Of a DNA stretch of 64,000 nt, positions 49,214 through 58,725 are shown one piece after another (positions within the stretch are counted from its first letter, which is position 1; each line of letters begins with the position of its first letter). Under the pieces are notes generated by a model. That model saw only the letters and a program-made list of their open reading frames with translations, did no database searches and was not told where the DNA came from. This DNA comes from Corynebacterium resistens DSM 45100. Its GTDB lineage: Bacteria; Actinomycetota; Actinomycetes; Mycobacteriales; Mycobacteriaceae. The stretch is from assembly GCF_000177535.2 (NCBI RefSeq), contig NC_015673.1, forward strand, positions 1,302,001 through 1,366,000, written 5' to 3'. A program made the position numbers and the translations under genes.

Positions 49214-49807
49214 CTACTTCCCTACCTTTTCTTCGCTCGACGCCGCGGGCTTGTGCAACTCCACAAGATCTTGGCCATCGAGTTCCGCGAGACTGACAGT
49301 GATATCTTCCGTGGTCGAGGTGGGAATGTTCTTGCCCACATAGTCAGCGCGAATCGGTAATTGACGGTGGCCTCGGTCAACAAGCACAGCGACTTGAACC
49401 ATGTCCGCTCGACCTAGGTCACGAAGGGCGTCAAGGGCGGCTCGGATGGACCGGCCAGAGTAGAGAACATCGTCGACGAGCACAACGGTCGTCCCGTCAA
49501 TGCCCTCCGATGGAATGTTGGTGGGTTTGAGTGCGCGGTGAGCTTTTGTCCGCAAGTCGTCACGGTACAGCGTGATATCGAGTGAACCGTGGAAAACCTT
49601 AACTCCAGAGAATGCGGTGATACGTTCCGCGAGGCGCTCGGCTAGCGGAACACCCCCCGATGGAATTCCCAAAAGCACAACGCGGTTACTGCCCTCACTA
49701 TCAAGAGCAGTCTTTTCAATGATTTGGTGCGCGATTCTCGCGACAGTTCGCGCCACATCTGCCTCGTCCAGCAAGACAGTGGTGGTGCTAGCATCTGCCG
49801 TGTTCAT
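49214..49807 (-). CDS. pyrR: PyrR, pyrimidine regulatory protein / uracil phosphoribosyltransferase
   Basis: A 197-residue PRTase-fold protein with the PRPP motif [20 protein letters not shown]. With UMP bound, PyrR represses the pyr operon by binding leader RNA; in mycobacteria it acts on translation of its own message. The first gene of the operon, it has a very strong AAAGGAGG site seven bases before the ATG at 49807. That site lies in a leader hairpin (49813-49850). Confidence 0.96.
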   Translation of the reverse strand: MNTADASTTTVLLDEADVARTVARIAHQIIEKTALDSEGSNRVVLLGIPSGGVPLAERLAERITAFSGVKVFHGSLDITLYRDDLRTKAHRALKPTNIPSEGIDGTTVVLVDDVLYSGRSIRAALDALRDLGRADMVQVAVLVDRGHRQLPIRADYVGKNIPTSTTEDITVSLAELDGQDLVELHKPAASSEEKVGK

Positions 49808-49812
49808 CGTGA

Positions 49813-49850
49813 CCTCCTTTCCCGCCTCTCTGTGCGGTCCGTTAAAGGAT
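49813..49850 (-). promoter_or_regulatory. pyrR leader hairpin covering its Shine-Dalgarno sequence, likely PyrR target
   Basis: In the pyrR 5' leader (minus strand) ATCCTTT (49850-49844) can pair with AAAGGAG of the ribosome site (49820-49814). Inside this stem a second one, CCGC/GCGG (49837-49822), displays the eight-base loop ACAGAGAG. The layout would hide the ribosome site when folded. PyrR-binding loops known elsewhere are purine-rich and contain GAG, which fits. There is no terminator, so control should be translational. Confidence 0.55.
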
Positions 49851-49902
49851 GTCCAATTACGGTTTTAAACCTTAGCACGGCTGTGCTTGTTTAGAAGTGG
49901 TA

Positions 49903-50517
49903 CTACCCCGACGTGGAGTCAGAATCACCTTCAACAGGCTTTCGATCTGCAGCCTGTGAGTCTTCAGACACCACGTTGCCGATGAGAGCATCTAGTTCAG
50001 CGTCCTCAGCAGCTTCGGTAGCCACTTCAGTAGTGTCCGCTTTGGCCGCGGCGGCGTCGGCCAATTTCAAGTCGGCGGCACGGGACACGCCGTCCAGAAC
50101 GGCATTCACGTATGCAGGGGCTTTGTCATGTGAGTACTGCGCGGCCAACTCGATCCCCTCGGTCATAGCGACCTGATTGGGGACTTCGTCGTTAAACAGC
50201 AATTCCCACGCAGCCACGCGCAACACCGCACGATCAACCGCCGGCAGGCGGTCAAGGCGCCACTCGCTAGCAAGATTCATGGAGATTGCATCGTCGATTG
50301 CGTCAAGGTTAGTGGCAGTGCCTTCCACGATGGTTGCCGTGTACTCCGGGACAGGCTTAACGGCATTGGCTGGATCCTTTGCAAGCTCCACCCTCTCCTC
50401 GACGATCTTTACAGGGTCGAGGTCGCGGAACTCTGCTTCAAAAATGATATCCACTGCGCGCCGGCGAGCTTTGAATCGACTGCCGTGCCGCCTGTAGTTG
50501 ATTATGTCTTCGCTCAC
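49903..50517 (-). CDS. nusB: NusB, transcription antitermination factor
   Basis: A 204-residue protein whose first 145 residues are the all-helical NusB domain ([59 protein letters not shown]). It binds boxA RNA with NusE for rRNA antitermination. The last 55 residues are acidic, Ala/Glu/Asp-rich and longer than usual. GTG start with no obvious ribosome site. It follows efp by 103 bases. Confidence 0.94.
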   Translation of the reverse strand: MSEDIINYRRHGSRFKARRRAVDIIFEAEFRDLDPVKIVEERVELAKDPANAVKPVPEYTATIVEGTATNLDAIDDAISMNLASEWRLDRLPAVDRAVLRVAAWELLFNDEVPNQVAMTEGIELAAQYSHDKAPAYVNAVLDGVSRAADLKLADAAAAKADTTEVATEAAEDAELDALIGNVVSEDSQAADRKPVEGDSDSTSG

Positions 50518-50620
50518 AGTGGGTAATAATCACTTTCCGCTGATCGAACTGATGAAATAAAAAGCATACCCGCAACCTCTGAATTTGCCGCGCTCTCGGC
50601 TGCGGGTCTAATGAGCAAAA

Positions 50621-51184
50621 CTAGTTGCTCACGCGGGACAGGTAGGAGCCATCGCGTGTATCGACGCGAACGACATTGCCGGTCTCGAGGAACAATGGGA
50701 CCTGAATCTCAGCGCCCGTCTCCAAGGTTGCGGGCTTAGTGCCGCCAGTAGAGCGATCGCCCTGCAGACCAGGATCAGTGTGCTCGATGCGCAGATCAAC
50801 CGAAACAGGGAGCTCGGCGAATAGTGCCTCACCTTCGTGGAAGGAAACCTGCACGGTGGTGTTTTCCAGCAGGAAGCGGGCCCCGTCACCCATCAGGTGT
50901 GGTGGCAGCTCAATCTGTTCGAAGTCCTTTTCGTCCATGAGGACGTAATTGGTGCCGTCGTTGTACAGGTAGGTCATGTCACGGCGGTCAACGTTGGCGG
51001 TTTCCACCTTAACGCCAGCGTTGAAGGTCTTATCAACAGTCTTGCCAGAGAGAATTTCCTTCAGCTTCGTGCGAACGAATGCTGGCCCCTTACCCGGCTT
51101 AACGTGCTGGAACTCAATAATCTGCACCAGCTTGTTATCGAGCTTGAGAACCATGCCATTCTTAAAATCCGCGGTAGTTGCCAC
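50621..51184 (-). CDS. efp: Elongation factor P
   Basis: A 187-residue protein that relieves ribosome stalling at polyproline. The modified residue is the lysine in the loop VKPGKGPAF (Lys32); Pro-Gly-Lys-Gly-Pro is the actinobacterial form. C-terminal [24 protein letters not shown] is the family signature. GTG start with GAGGAG nine bases ahead. It follows pepQ and precedes nusB, the conserved order. Confidence 0.98.
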   Translation of the reverse strand: MATTADFKNGMVLKLDNKLVQIIEFQHVKPGKGPAFVRTKLKEILSGKTVDKTFNAGVKVETANVDRRDMTYLYNDGTNYVLMDEKDFEQIELPPHLMGDGARFLLENTTVQVSFHEGEALFAELPVSVDLRIEHTDPGLQGDRSTGGTKPATLETGAEIQVPLFLETGNVVRVDTRDGSYLSRVSN

Positions 51185-51269
51185 GTGCTTAACTCCTCAA
51201 TTTCTAAATCAGCGATTACGAAAACAAATCACAATCGCATTAGTTGAACGGTGACGTATTCTATCACTT

Positions 51270-51278
51270 CGACGCCAC
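51270..51278 (-). repeat. GTGGCGTCG motif, copy 11
   Basis: Exact core in the pepQ-efp spacer, three bases beyond the pepQ stop. Extended match GCGCGTGGCGTCGAA; the tail AAGTGATAGAAT has 6 A in 12. Confidence 0.6.
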
Positions 51279-51281
51279 GCG

Positions 51282-52373
51282 CTAGACGACCACCAATTCC
51301 GTGGGCGAGGCATTGCAGCTGATATGGCCGTCTTTGGTCACCACGTAGGTGTTTTCAATGCGCAAGCCCGTCTTGCCGGGCAGGTAGATACCGGGTTCCA
51401 CGGTGATCGTCATGCCTTCTTCAAGTATAGATCCCTCATCGACACCAGCAGCAGCCCTTGGCGCCTCGTGTACATCGAGTCCCACACCGTGCCCAGTGGA
51501 GTGCACGAAGTACTCTCCATATCCCGCCTCGGTGATCAAGTCCCTACATGCCGCATCAACTGCACGAAGGCTCGTTCCGGGGCGCACCGTAGCCTCCCCA
51601 GCCTTCTGTGCCCGATAGACGATGTCATAAATTTCTCGGGCTAATTGATCGGGCTCGCCTACGCAGACTGCTCGGGTCTGGTCCGAGGCATAACCGTCCA
51701 GATAAATGCCGAAATCTACAGTTACCAACCCCGGAACGATTTTATCCTTCGAGACCCCCGCATGGGGCTTCGCCCCGTTGGCGCCGCTCGCTAGAATCGT
51801 ATCGAAACTCAGTGCAGCAGCGCCGGCCAGTCGAAGTCTATTTTCTAAATCAGCAGCGGCTTCAATTTCCGTCAAGCCTTCACGAATACCGCCTTCGGCA
51901 ATAAACTGCGTCCACACCGAATCTGCCAATTCACCGGCAGCTAGAAGGGCACGCACTTCCCGTTCATCTTTGACGAGGCGTTCTGTCTCCACAGCCTCCG
52001 CGAGCACATTTGGATCACCGAGTTGGCGTGCGCTGCCCACGGGCAAGCTGGGTTCCACTGCGAACCCCGCGCTGCCCGCAATGTCTTTCATCAGTGGTAG
52101 TAGTCGATTCTCCACGCGGATATCGATATTCTCTGGAGCTCCGGTTTCAAGACGAATCTGGGTATCGTAACGACCATCGGTGCCGAGCACGGAAGTTCCA
52201 TCAGCACGCAAAAGTAAGACAGCATTTGAGCCACTAAAACCGGTGAGATACTGCACATTCTTTAAATCGGTAACTAGCAAGGCGGCTTCGTCTGCCGAAC
52301 GAATACGCTCCGCGACCCTCTGTCGTCGTGAGTCGTAATTTGCAATTGCTTCTGGGGAAAGTGTGTCGGCCAT
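51282..52373 (-). CDS. pepQ: Xaa-Pro aminopeptidase/dipeptidase (M24 family)
   Basis: A 363-residue creatinase/prolidase-type metallopeptidase. Metal ligands are in VDFGIYLDGYASDQTR (Asp pair), HSTGHGVGLDVHEAP (His), and MTITVEPGIYLPGKTGLRIEN (Glu pair). The N-terminal domain LVTDLKNVQYLTGFSGSNAVLL is typical. It cleaves proline-containing peptides, which fits the neighbouring efp only loosely. GGAAGG precedes the ATG. Confidence 0.93.
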   Translation of the reverse strand: MADTLSPEAIANYDSRRQRVAERIRSADEAALLVTDLKNVQYLTGFSGSNAVLLLRADGTSVLGTDGRYDTQIRLETGAPENIDIRVENRLLPLMKDIAGSAGFAVEPSLPVGSARQLGDPNVLAEAVETERLVKDEREVRALLAAGELADSVWTQFIAEGGIREGLTEIEAAADLENRLRLAGAAALSFDTILASGANGAKPHAGVSKDKIVPGLVTVDFGIYLDGYASDQTRAVCVGEPDQLAREIYDIVYRAQKAGEATVRPGTSLRAVDAACRDLITEAGYGEYFVHSTGHGVGLDVHEAPRAAAGVDEGSILEEGMTITVEPGIYLPGKTGLRIENTYVVTKDGHISCNASPTELVVV

Positions 52374-52423
52374 TATTTAATTCCTTCCTCACGTGGGTTT
52401 CGCTTAGCAAAGCAAATCGATGA

Positions 52424-52461
52424 AAGCTATCCTAGGACGATTTCGAAGCTATCCTACGACG
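52424..52461. repeat. Two 16-base direct repeats in the pepQ-aroQ spacer
   Basis: AAGCTATCCTAGGACG (52424-52439) and AAGCTATCCTACGACG (52446-52461) differ at one base, with a 22-base period. They lie beside the 25-base duplication at 52482-52531. Confidence 0.85.
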
Positions 52462-52481
52462 GTTGCACTCAAATTTTTCAT

Positions 52482-52531
52482 TCTCCAACCAACTACGCGA
52501 AATAACTCTCCAACCAACTACGCGAAATAAC
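52482..52531. repeat. Perfect 25-base tandem duplication at the 3' end of aroQ
   Basis: Bases 52482-52506 and 52507-52531 are identical. The right-hand copy contains the last codons of aroQ (Tyr-Phe-Ala-stop); the left-hand copy repeats them after the stop. The protein is unaffected. It looks like recent replication slippage. Confidence 0.95.
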
Positions 52532-52967
52532 GCAGCGCTGCGAGGTAGCCGTAGATGCCCAACCCACAAATCACTCCTTTAGCAATCGGGCTGAGGTAAC
52601 TGTGATGTCTAAACTCCTCGCGCGCATGCACGTTAGAAATATGCACTTCAACGAATCCTTCCCCCTCTGCGATTTCGGCTAGTGAATCGCGCAGTGCTAC
52701 GGAAGTGTGTGTAAATCCACCGGGGTTGATGATGACCGCATGCCCATCATCAGCCGCCCGGTGGATCCTGTCGATTAGCTCACCCTCTAGGTTCGACTGA
52801 AAAAAATCGACGACGAGCCCTAAACGGTCGGCCTCATTCGCAAGCAGCGCTTCGACATCACTTAATGTGGTGGAGCCGTAAACCTCAGGCTGCCTTTTAC
52901 CTAGACGATTCAAATTAGGACCGTTGATCACAACAACACTGGTGGGGTTAGTGGAAAGGGTGGCCAT
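52518..52967 (-). CDS. aroQ: 3-dehydroquinate dehydratase, type II
   Basis: A 149-residue small dodecameric enzyme of the shikimate pathway. [20 protein letters not shown] with the catalytic Tyr, [18 protein letters not shown], and [17 protein letters not shown] with the catalytic His are intact. AGGAGA precedes the ATG. Its stop codon is inside a tandem 25-base duplication. It follows aroB by 93 bases. Confidence 0.97.
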   Translation of the reverse strand: MATLSTNPTSVVVINGPNLNRLGKRQPEVYGSTTLSDVEALLANEADRLGLVVDFFQSNLEGELIDRIHRAADDGHAVIINPGGFTHTSVALRDSLAEIAEGEGFVEVHISNVHAREEFRHHSYLSPIAKGVICGLGIYGYLAALRYFA

Positions 52968-53060
52968 TTTATTCTCCTAAACGTGCAGTGCTGCAAGGTA
53001 ATGGTGCGGATGTCACGCAATAAGCAGATGAAAAGGTTGATTGGGCGAAGTTAATCTCAA

Positions 53061-54149
53061 CTATTGTGCAGGTTGCGGGGTGCAAGTGTTGCGATATGCG
53101 CACTCTAGAATTTCCAACTCAGGCCCTTCCAGCCTAATGGGGCTTCCAACCGCGTCGAGTACTACGAAACGAGTAACTCCAGCTTTATTCTTCTTATCGC
53201 GCGCCATTGCCCCGTTTAAGGTAGCTAGATCCGCGCCATCGTAGCTCACAGGAAGCCCGACAGAAGAAAGAATTTGTCGGTGGAGGGCCACGGCTTCGCC
53301 ATCTAACAACCCGGCAGCCTTTGCCAACTCTGCCTCGAAAACCATGCCTACGGCGACAGCATGCCCGTGTGGCCATGAATAGTTCTCATGATGTTCAATA
53401 GCGTGCCCATAGGTGTGCCCATAATTGAGAATCTCGCGCAGGTGACTTTCTTTAAGGTCTTGCCCCACCACATCTGCTTTTACTTGAATAGCCTTTTCGA
53501 TCAATTCTGGTAGCGAACCCCCAGGTGCAATCGCGGCCTCTGGATCATCGAGGTAGATATCCAAAATCGAGGTATCGCGAATGAAGCCGGCCTTGATGAT
53601 CTCGGCGCTGCCCGCCACGATTTCTGCTGCGGGCAAAGTGTCCAGGACTTCCAGATCCACCAAAACCGCGGCGGGTTCATGGAAAGCTCCAACTAGGTTC
53701 TTTCCAGCTTCGGTATTGATCCCGGTCTTGCCACCAACGGCTGCATCCACCATGGCCAACAAAGTTGTGGGGCACTGAATAACCGCAATGCCTCGCATCC
53801 ACGTGGCAGCAATGAAGCCCGCGACATCGGTGGCTGCACCTCCACCTAAGCCAATCACTGCATCATGCCGGGTCAAGCCCGCAGTGGCACAGGCCTCCCA
53901 CAACCTAGCAGCCTCAGTAATGGTTTTACCGCGTTCTGCGTCGGCGAGCTCAACGACGTGAACGGCGCGCCCCTCGTCGTGGATGAGTTGCGCCAACGCA
54001 TCGGCGCGATCAGCCAAAGCCGGCTGGTGGATCAACAGGTAGGTACTGGCTCCAGGCGTCACCTCCACCGCCTGTTTAGCGACAAATTCGAGGCCCCGGT
54101 CAATGTAAACGTTGTAGGGGTTGGCGGAGTTCACGGAGATTTCAGTCAT
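53061..54149 (-). CDS. aroB: 3-dehydroquinate synthase
   Basis: A 362-residue NAD- and metal-dependent enzyme making dehydroquinate from DAHP. Motifs: IGLGGGAATDVAGFIAATWMRG, TTLLAMVDAAVGGKTGIN, the metal-binding REILNYGHTYGHAIEH, and WPHGHAVAVGM. Gene order aroC-aroK-aroB-aroQ runs along the pathway out of step order. The ribosome site is weak. Confidence 0.98.
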   Translation of the reverse strand: MTEISVNSANPYNVYIDRGLEFVAKQAVEVTPGASTYLLIHQPALADRADALAQLIHDEGRAVHVVELADAERGKTITEAARLWEACATAGLTRHDAVIGLGGGAATDVAGFIAATWMRGIAVIQCPTTLLAMVDAAVGGKTGINTEAGKNLVGAFHEPAAVLVDLEVLDTLPAAEIVAGSAEIIKAGFIRDTSILDIYLDDPEAAIAPGGSLPELIEKAIQVKADVVGQDLKESHLREILNYGHTYGHAIEHHENYSWPHGHAVAVGMVFEAELAKAAGLLDGEAVALHRQILSSVGLPVSYDGADLATLNGAMARDKKNKAGVTRFVVLDAVGSPIRLEGPELEILECAYRNTCTPQPAQ

Positions 54150-54238
54150 AATGCCTATTTCTGGATGGTCAATTCTTGATAGCGGGCGGGCGCCTTCACA
54201 GCGTTGATGGTAATCCGGCTATGGGGCTCGCCATGAGG

Positions 54239-54775
54239 TCAAGGGCGCTCTGGGCGCAGCTGATCAGGGTAAACGTCTTCCATGAAGGTAAGCAGTTCAG
54301 TCACCACTCGATGAGAAGGCTTTGAGCCACTCCTAATGGTGTAGTTAGCCACCTCTTCATACAAGGGCCCGCGCTGCGCCAAAAGTTTCTCGTAAGCTGC
54401 GCGTGGGTCAGGCACATTCAATAGTGGACGGCTGCGATTACCAGCGAGGCGTTTCATCGCGTCATCCACCGGCAAATCTAGCCGTACCACCACATGGTTA
54501 GCGAGCAGTTCTCGGGTCTCCGGGGTGACCACCGCCCCGCCCCCCAGTGCTAGAACGCCTGATCCCTGCAGGGCCTCAGCAACAACCTCGTGTTCTACCC
54601 GCCGAAATTCCGGCTCCCCCAAGCTTTCTAAAACCTTGCCACATGGCATGTTGTACCGAGCAGCAATGAGTTGATCGGTATCGGTAAAACTTGTACCAAG
54701 GGCGTGGGCTACCCGTTGCCCAATGGTAGTTTTACCGCTGCCCGGCATGCCGACAAGTACAACGCGCGGACTCAT
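54239..54775 (-). CDS. aroK: Shikimate kinase
   Basis: A 178-residue P-loop kinase: Walker [19 protein letters not shown] at the N-terminus, [13 protein letters not shown], and the substrate-binding LALGGGAVV. It phosphorylates shikimate. The ATG at 54773-54775 overlaps the aroC stop (ATGA), so the two are coupled. Confidence 0.97.
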   Translation of the reverse strand: MSPRVVLVGMPGSGKTTIGQRVAHALGTSFTDTDQLIAARYNMPCGKVLESLGEPEFRRVEHEVVAEALQGSGVLALGGGAVVTPETRELLANHVVVRLDLPVDDAMKRLAGNRSRPLLNVPDPRAAYEKLLAQRGPLYEEVANYTIRSGSKPSHRVVTELLTFMEDVYPDQLRPERP

Positions 54776-55998
54776 AATTCCTGCCCTTTATCCCACGCCA
54801 GTCGCTGCTGTACGTACGTCTGGTAACTCTCAAAGTTCCGCTTCACCTCGTCGAGGCTGTCACCGCCAAACTTTTCGGTGACGGCTCGGGCTACGACAAG
54901 TGCCACCATGGATTCGGCAACAACACCGGCGGCCGGTACCGCGCATACATCCGATCGCTGATGAATCCCCGTCGCAGCGGCTCCATTATCCATATCCACG
55001 GTTTGCAGGGCTCGAGGGACAGTGCTGATGGGCTTCATCGCGGCACGCACGATCAAGTCCTCACCGTTGGTCATGCCACCTTCCAAACCTCCGGCGCGGT
55101 TTGAGAGCCGCGTGATTCCCGCCCCGTCTTTAGCACGCACCATCTCGTCGTGCGCCTCGGAACCTCGGCGGCGGGCCTCGGCAAATCCGTCCCCAATCTC
55201 CACTCCCTTGATTGCCTGAATCCCCATCAGAGCCGAGGCCAATTGGGCGTCTAATCGGGCATCACCGGAAGTATGAGAACCCAATCCGATGGGCAATCCC
55301 TTGACAACGACTTCCACTACACCCCCGAGGGTATCGCCGGACTTCTTCGCAGCCTTAATCTCATCGATCATTTCCGCCTCGGATACCGCGTCAGCCGCGC
55401 GGACCGGGGAGGCGTCAATTTCATCAAGCTGGGAAAACTCGGGCACTGGCCCTGCGTAAGGAGTGGAAGCGCCAATGGAGATCACATGGCTCAAAACCTC
55501 CACCCCTAACACTTCCCGCAAGAGGGCGCGGGCGAAAGTTCCTGCTGCGACACGAGCGGCGGTTTCTCGGGCACTGGAGCGCTCCAGGATCGGACGCGCT
55601 TCGGTGTGATTGAACTTCACCATTCCGGAGAAATCAGCGTGGCCCGGCCGCGGTCGGGTCAGCCGCGCGCCACGCCCACTATCCATTTCCTTTGCAATGT
55701 CTGGATCGTTCAGGTCGATCGGATCTGCAGACATGATGGTTGTCCATTTGGGCCACTCGGTGTTACCAATCATCACGGCAACAGGACTTCCCAGAGTCTG
55801 CCCGTGGCGCACACCGGAAAGAAACGTGACCTCATCTGCTTCAAACTTCATCCGCGCACCACGCCCATAACCCAGGCGACGACGTGCGAGCTGACGGGAA
55901 ACTTCCTCGCGAGTCACCGTTAGGCCCGCGGGCAAGTTTTCAATCAGAGAAATCAGAGCTTGGCCGTGCGATTCGCCGGCTGTGGTCCATCGAAGCAT
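54772..55998 (-). CDS. aroC: Chorismate synthase
   Basis: A 408-residue FMN-dependent enzyme that makes chorismate. Signatures [55 protein letters not shown] and the C-terminal [18 protein letters not shown] are complete. A prepilin peptidase gene lies 13 bases beyond on the upstream side, in the same direction. Confidence 0.98.
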   Translation of the reverse strand: MLRWTTAGESHGQALISLIENLPAGLTVTREEVSRQLARRRLGYGRGARMKFEADEVTFLSGVRHGQTLGSPVAVMIGNTEWPKWTTIMSADPIDLNDPDIAKEMDSGRGARLTRPRPGHADFSGMVKFNHTEARPILERSSARETAARVAAGTFARALLREVLGVEVLSHVISIGASTPYAGPVPEFSQLDEIDASPVRAADAVSEAEMIDEIKAAKKSGDTLGGVVEVVVKGLPIGLGSHTSGDARLDAQLASALMGIQAIKGVEIGDGFAEARRRGSEAHDEMVRAKDGAGITRLSNRAGGLEGGMTNGEDLIVRAAMKPISTVPRALQTVDMDNGAAATGIHQRSDVCAVPAAGVVAESMVALVVARAVTEKFGGDSLDEVKRNFESYQTYVQQRLAWDKGQEL

Positions 55999-56011
55999 GA
56001 CGTATATCTTA

Positions 56012-56470
56012 CTATGCCCCGGACACGATAAAGCCCACGACCACTACCAACGTCCCTACAACCATCGCCGGGCCGTGCGGTGTAAAGGAATCGCGGTCAC
56101 GCACGGTTGTTGCCTTCGCGATACCGACGCCGACCAAGCCAGCCACGGCCATCGCCACCCATAGGCCCCAAAATTCCTCGCCCGTGGCCAGCGTTCCCAG
56201 AGTAAGCGCAAGCTTTGCATCTCCGCCACCAGCTTGCATCCGGCGGGAAACCAGTGGGGCGAAAATAATGAACATCGCCCACAACAGCCCGCCAAGCAAC
56301 TGCTGTGGCTGCCAATGAGGCAGCACCACTGTGAAAATCGCTGTGGCAATGAACGCCGGCCAAGTAAGGGTGTTGGGTAGGCGGCGCGTGGTGGCGTCGA
56401 TCCAACAAATCCAACCACCCCAAACCCCATAAGCGAGCCAGATAACACCGGCCAATGTGGTAGTGCCCAC
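56012..56470 (-). CDS. Prepilin peptidase (A24 family), single-domain
   Basis: A 152-residue membrane protease with about five helices. The two catalytic aspartates are in [15 protein letters not shown] (residue about 25) and the GxGD motif [15 protein letters not shown]. It lacks the N-terminal methylase domain of PilD, as in archaeal-type or Tad/Com-type peptidases. It would cleave prepilin or pseudopilin leaders, but no pilin gene is in the window. Conserved position between aroC and aroE in corynebacteria. GTG start with AGGGGGA upstream. Its first catalytic-motif codons carry a GTGGCGTCG copy. Confidence 0.87.
   Translation of the reverse strand: MGTTTLAGVIWLAYGVWGGWICWIDATTRRLPNTLTWPAFIATAIFTVVLPHWQPQQLLGGLLWAMFIIFAPLVSRRMQAGGGDAKLALTLGTLATGEEFWGLWVAMAVAGLVGVGIAKATTVRDRDSFTPHGPAMVVGTLVVVVGFIVSGA
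56391..56399 (+). repeat. GTGGCGTCG motif, copy 12
   Basis: Exact core, antisense in the prepilin peptidase gene, where it encodes the catalytic Asp-Ala-Thr. The tail ATCCAACAAATC has 6 A in 12. Confidence 0.55.
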
Positions 56471-56533
56471 TGGCGTATCCCCCTGAAAAATACGGACTCC
56501 CCCCCAGAAGCCAGAAGAGCCACTAAAAAGCCG

Positions 56534-57496
56534 CTAGAGCTGCTTCAGCTGCAGCACTGTCTCGAGCATAAGCCCTTCCGGACTGACGTGCCCAGTGAAA
56601 AGGCGGAACTGCTCTTCTGCCTGACCGGCCAGCATCCGCAAACCATCGGCATGAGGCAGGCCCATCTCTCGAGCAGCCGATAGCAGTGGCGTGGGGTACG
56701 GATCGTAGATGACATCCACGATGGCTGAGGTGCCCAGAAGTGCGGGGATGAGAGGCTCGACTGCCTCGGCGGGCACGGTTGAAATAGCCACACTTGCGCC
56801 CCGCACGGTTGCCGCTAGGCATGGATCGTCAAAACGGGACCATTCGAACTCCATGCCGAAGCCTTCGACCAATGCCTGAAGGTTGAGAGCGCGTTCAGAA
56901 CGAGCCAGCACGATGACGCGCCGAACTCCAGCCTGGGCCAACGCAGCCACGGCTGGTCGCGCAGTGCCACCATTTCCAATGACCACAGCGGACGTTCCCG
57001 AAAGATCTGGTGCGCCTTGTGCCACGACGTATTCGAGGCAGCGGGTAATCCCATCGACATCCGTGTTATCAGCCAACCATTTCACGCGCCGGGTTTCGTT
57101 GGCGGGAGCTGCCATTCCGGATGACTCCCCAGGGGCGGAGTGCTCTTCCACGTGGGGAACAAGCGTGTTAGCGGTTCCGATGCTCAGGGCGCGTTCCGTG
57201 GCTACATCAGCAAGTTCCAAAGCGACTTGCTTGCCTGGCATCGTTACGGATAATCCGCGAATGCCCGCTACGTCGCCGGCGGCTGTCAATAATTGCCGAA
57301 GCTCCCGTGCCTCGCCCGCCTCCACGCGGTAATAGGACATATCGTCCTGGTGCGTAGCGCGGTAACCAGCGGTGTGCAACTGCGGTGAAAGTGAGTGGGC
57401 GATGGGGCGCCCTAGAACCGCACAGCGCGGATTTGCTAGAGCCAAAAACTCATCGATGGTTAAAAAACCTGTGGATGTTGGTTCTGCGCTACTCAC
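56534..57496 (-). CDS. aroE: Shikimate dehydrogenase
   Basis: A 320-residue NADP-dependent enzyme reducing dehydroshikimate. N-terminal VLGRPIAHSLSPQLHTAGY, catalytic Lys in VTMPGKQVAL, Asp in DNTDVDG, and cofactor loop VIGNGGTARPAVAAL. Longer than the usual 270-290 residues because of a short N-terminal extension and a loop at HVEEHSAPGESSGMAAPANE. GTG start directly abuts the mltG stop. Confidence 0.95.
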   Translation of the reverse strand: MSSAEPTSTGFLTIDEFLALANPRCAVLGRPIAHSLSPQLHTAGYRATHQDDMSYYRVEAGEARELRQLLTAAGDVAGIRGLSVTMPGKQVALELADVATERALSIGTANTLVPHVEEHSAPGESSGMAAPANETRRVKWLADNTDVDGITRCLEYVVAQGAPDLSGTSAVVIGNGGTARPAVAALAQAGVRRVIVLARSERALNLQALVEGFGMEFEWSRFDDPCLAATVRGASVAISTVPAEAVEPLIPALLGTSAIVDVIYDPYPTPLLSAAREMGLPHADGLRMLAGQAEEQFRLFTGHVSPEGLMLETVLQLKQL

Positions 57497-58633
57497 CTAG
57501 CGCCCCGAATCCAGTACGCCGTTCGCACGGGAGCGTTCAATTGCCTTTTCATGCTCCGCGAAGTCACGGTTGAATACAGTCGTGCCATCCTTATCGATGG
57601 TGACGAAGTACAGCCAATCACCAGGAGCCGGGTTTTCGATAGCGTGCAATGCTTTGAGCCCAGGCGAAGCAATCGGCGTATCTGGCAGCCCCTGCTTAGC
57701 GTAGGTATTCCACGGCGTAATGCGTTTGCGGTCTGCATCCGTAGTGGCAACCTCTTGCTCAGAGAGCGAGTAGTTCACCGTTGAGTCGAACTCAAGCTTC
57801 TGATTAATCTTCAAGCGGTTAAGGATCACGCGACCGACCTTGTCGAAGTCGTTGGCGGGTGCTTCACGTTCGATCAATGAGGCAGCCGTAACCATTTCAT
57901 ATGGATTCAATCCAATCTTGCTAGCCGCGGAAACCAGTCCGGTGTTCTCGTACTGCTTCGCGGAAGCAGAAATCAACGATTTCATGATCTCCACGGGGTT
58001 GCTGGTGGGATTGAACACGTGGATACCGGGGGAAATCAGCCCCTCGATACGCTTGGGGTCTTCGCCGCGGCGGCTCACCGGCTCTTGGGCCCATTGTGGC
58101 ACGCCGAGATCCGCAGGCGATGTGCGAGCGACTGCCTCGCGAAGCTTTTCAGGGCTCACGCAAGTGTTGTTGTCCTGGCAGGTCTGTTTCGAGACAAGCG
58201 AGTAAATACCTTCACGGGGTTTTCCGCCCACGACCGTGACATTCTCCAACGTCAAGCCCGTCGGAATATCAACGACACCACGGCGGCTCTTCTCATCGGA
58301 AAGCTTCTCCAGGGCAGACTTTGCAGACATTTCTTCCTGCAAGGGGTAATAACCAGCCTGCAGTGTGGGAGCTTGCTTGGATACCTCCGCCATCAAAGCA
58401 CGACGCGAACCCACGACGTTTTTCTCTACGAGTTCAGGCACCAGCGAAGCCACCGAATCGCCTTCGTCGACGCGAACCATCACGATCTTGCCGTTCCCGG
58501 TTCCCGCATAGTCACGGGTTCCAACAACTTCACGCTGGTACCAGATGTATCCCAGCGTTCCGACTAACAAAAGCACAAGCGCGATCGATAAGGCACCGGC
58601 CCACTGCCGACGGCGCCTGTACTTCGGTTGCAT
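57497..58633 (-). CDS. mltG: MltG, endolytic murein transglycosylase
   Basis: A 378-residue YceG-like protein: a single N-terminal membrane anchor (WAGALSIALVLLLVGTLGYIWY), a LysM-like region, then the catalytic domain with the active Glu in VTAASLIEREA. It cuts new glycan strands at the membrane and sets their length. The usual FPDTY segment is replaced by PGIHVFNPTSNP, as in other corynebacteria. GGAAAGGGAAG precedes the ATG. The order alaS-ruvX-mltG-aroE is conserved. Confidence 0.93.
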   Translation of the reverse strand: MQPKYRRRRQWAGALSIALVLLLVGTLGYIWYQREVVGTRDYAGTGNGKIVMVRVDEGDSVASLVPELVEKNVVGSRRALMAEVSKQAPTLQAGYYPLQEEMSAKSALEKLSDEKSRRGVVDIPTGLTLENVTVVGGKPREGIYSLVSKQTCQDNNTCVSPEKLREAVARTSPADLGVPQWAQEPVSRRGEDPKRIEGLISPGIHVFNPTSNPVEIMKSLISASAKQYENTGLVSAASKIGLNPYEMVTAASLIEREAPANDFDKVGRVILNRLKINQKLEFDSTVNYSLSEQEVATTDADRKRITPWNTYAKQGLPDTPIASPGLKALHAIENPAPGDWLYFVTIDKDGTTVFNRDFAEHEKAIERSRANGVLDSGR

Positions 58634-58725
58634 CCGTTGCTTCCCTTTCCTCGCAGCCAGATCCTCTAGGATTTCGTATAAGTGATAACGCCTATTGTTA
58701 CATGAAGAACTTTAGAATCCCGCAA

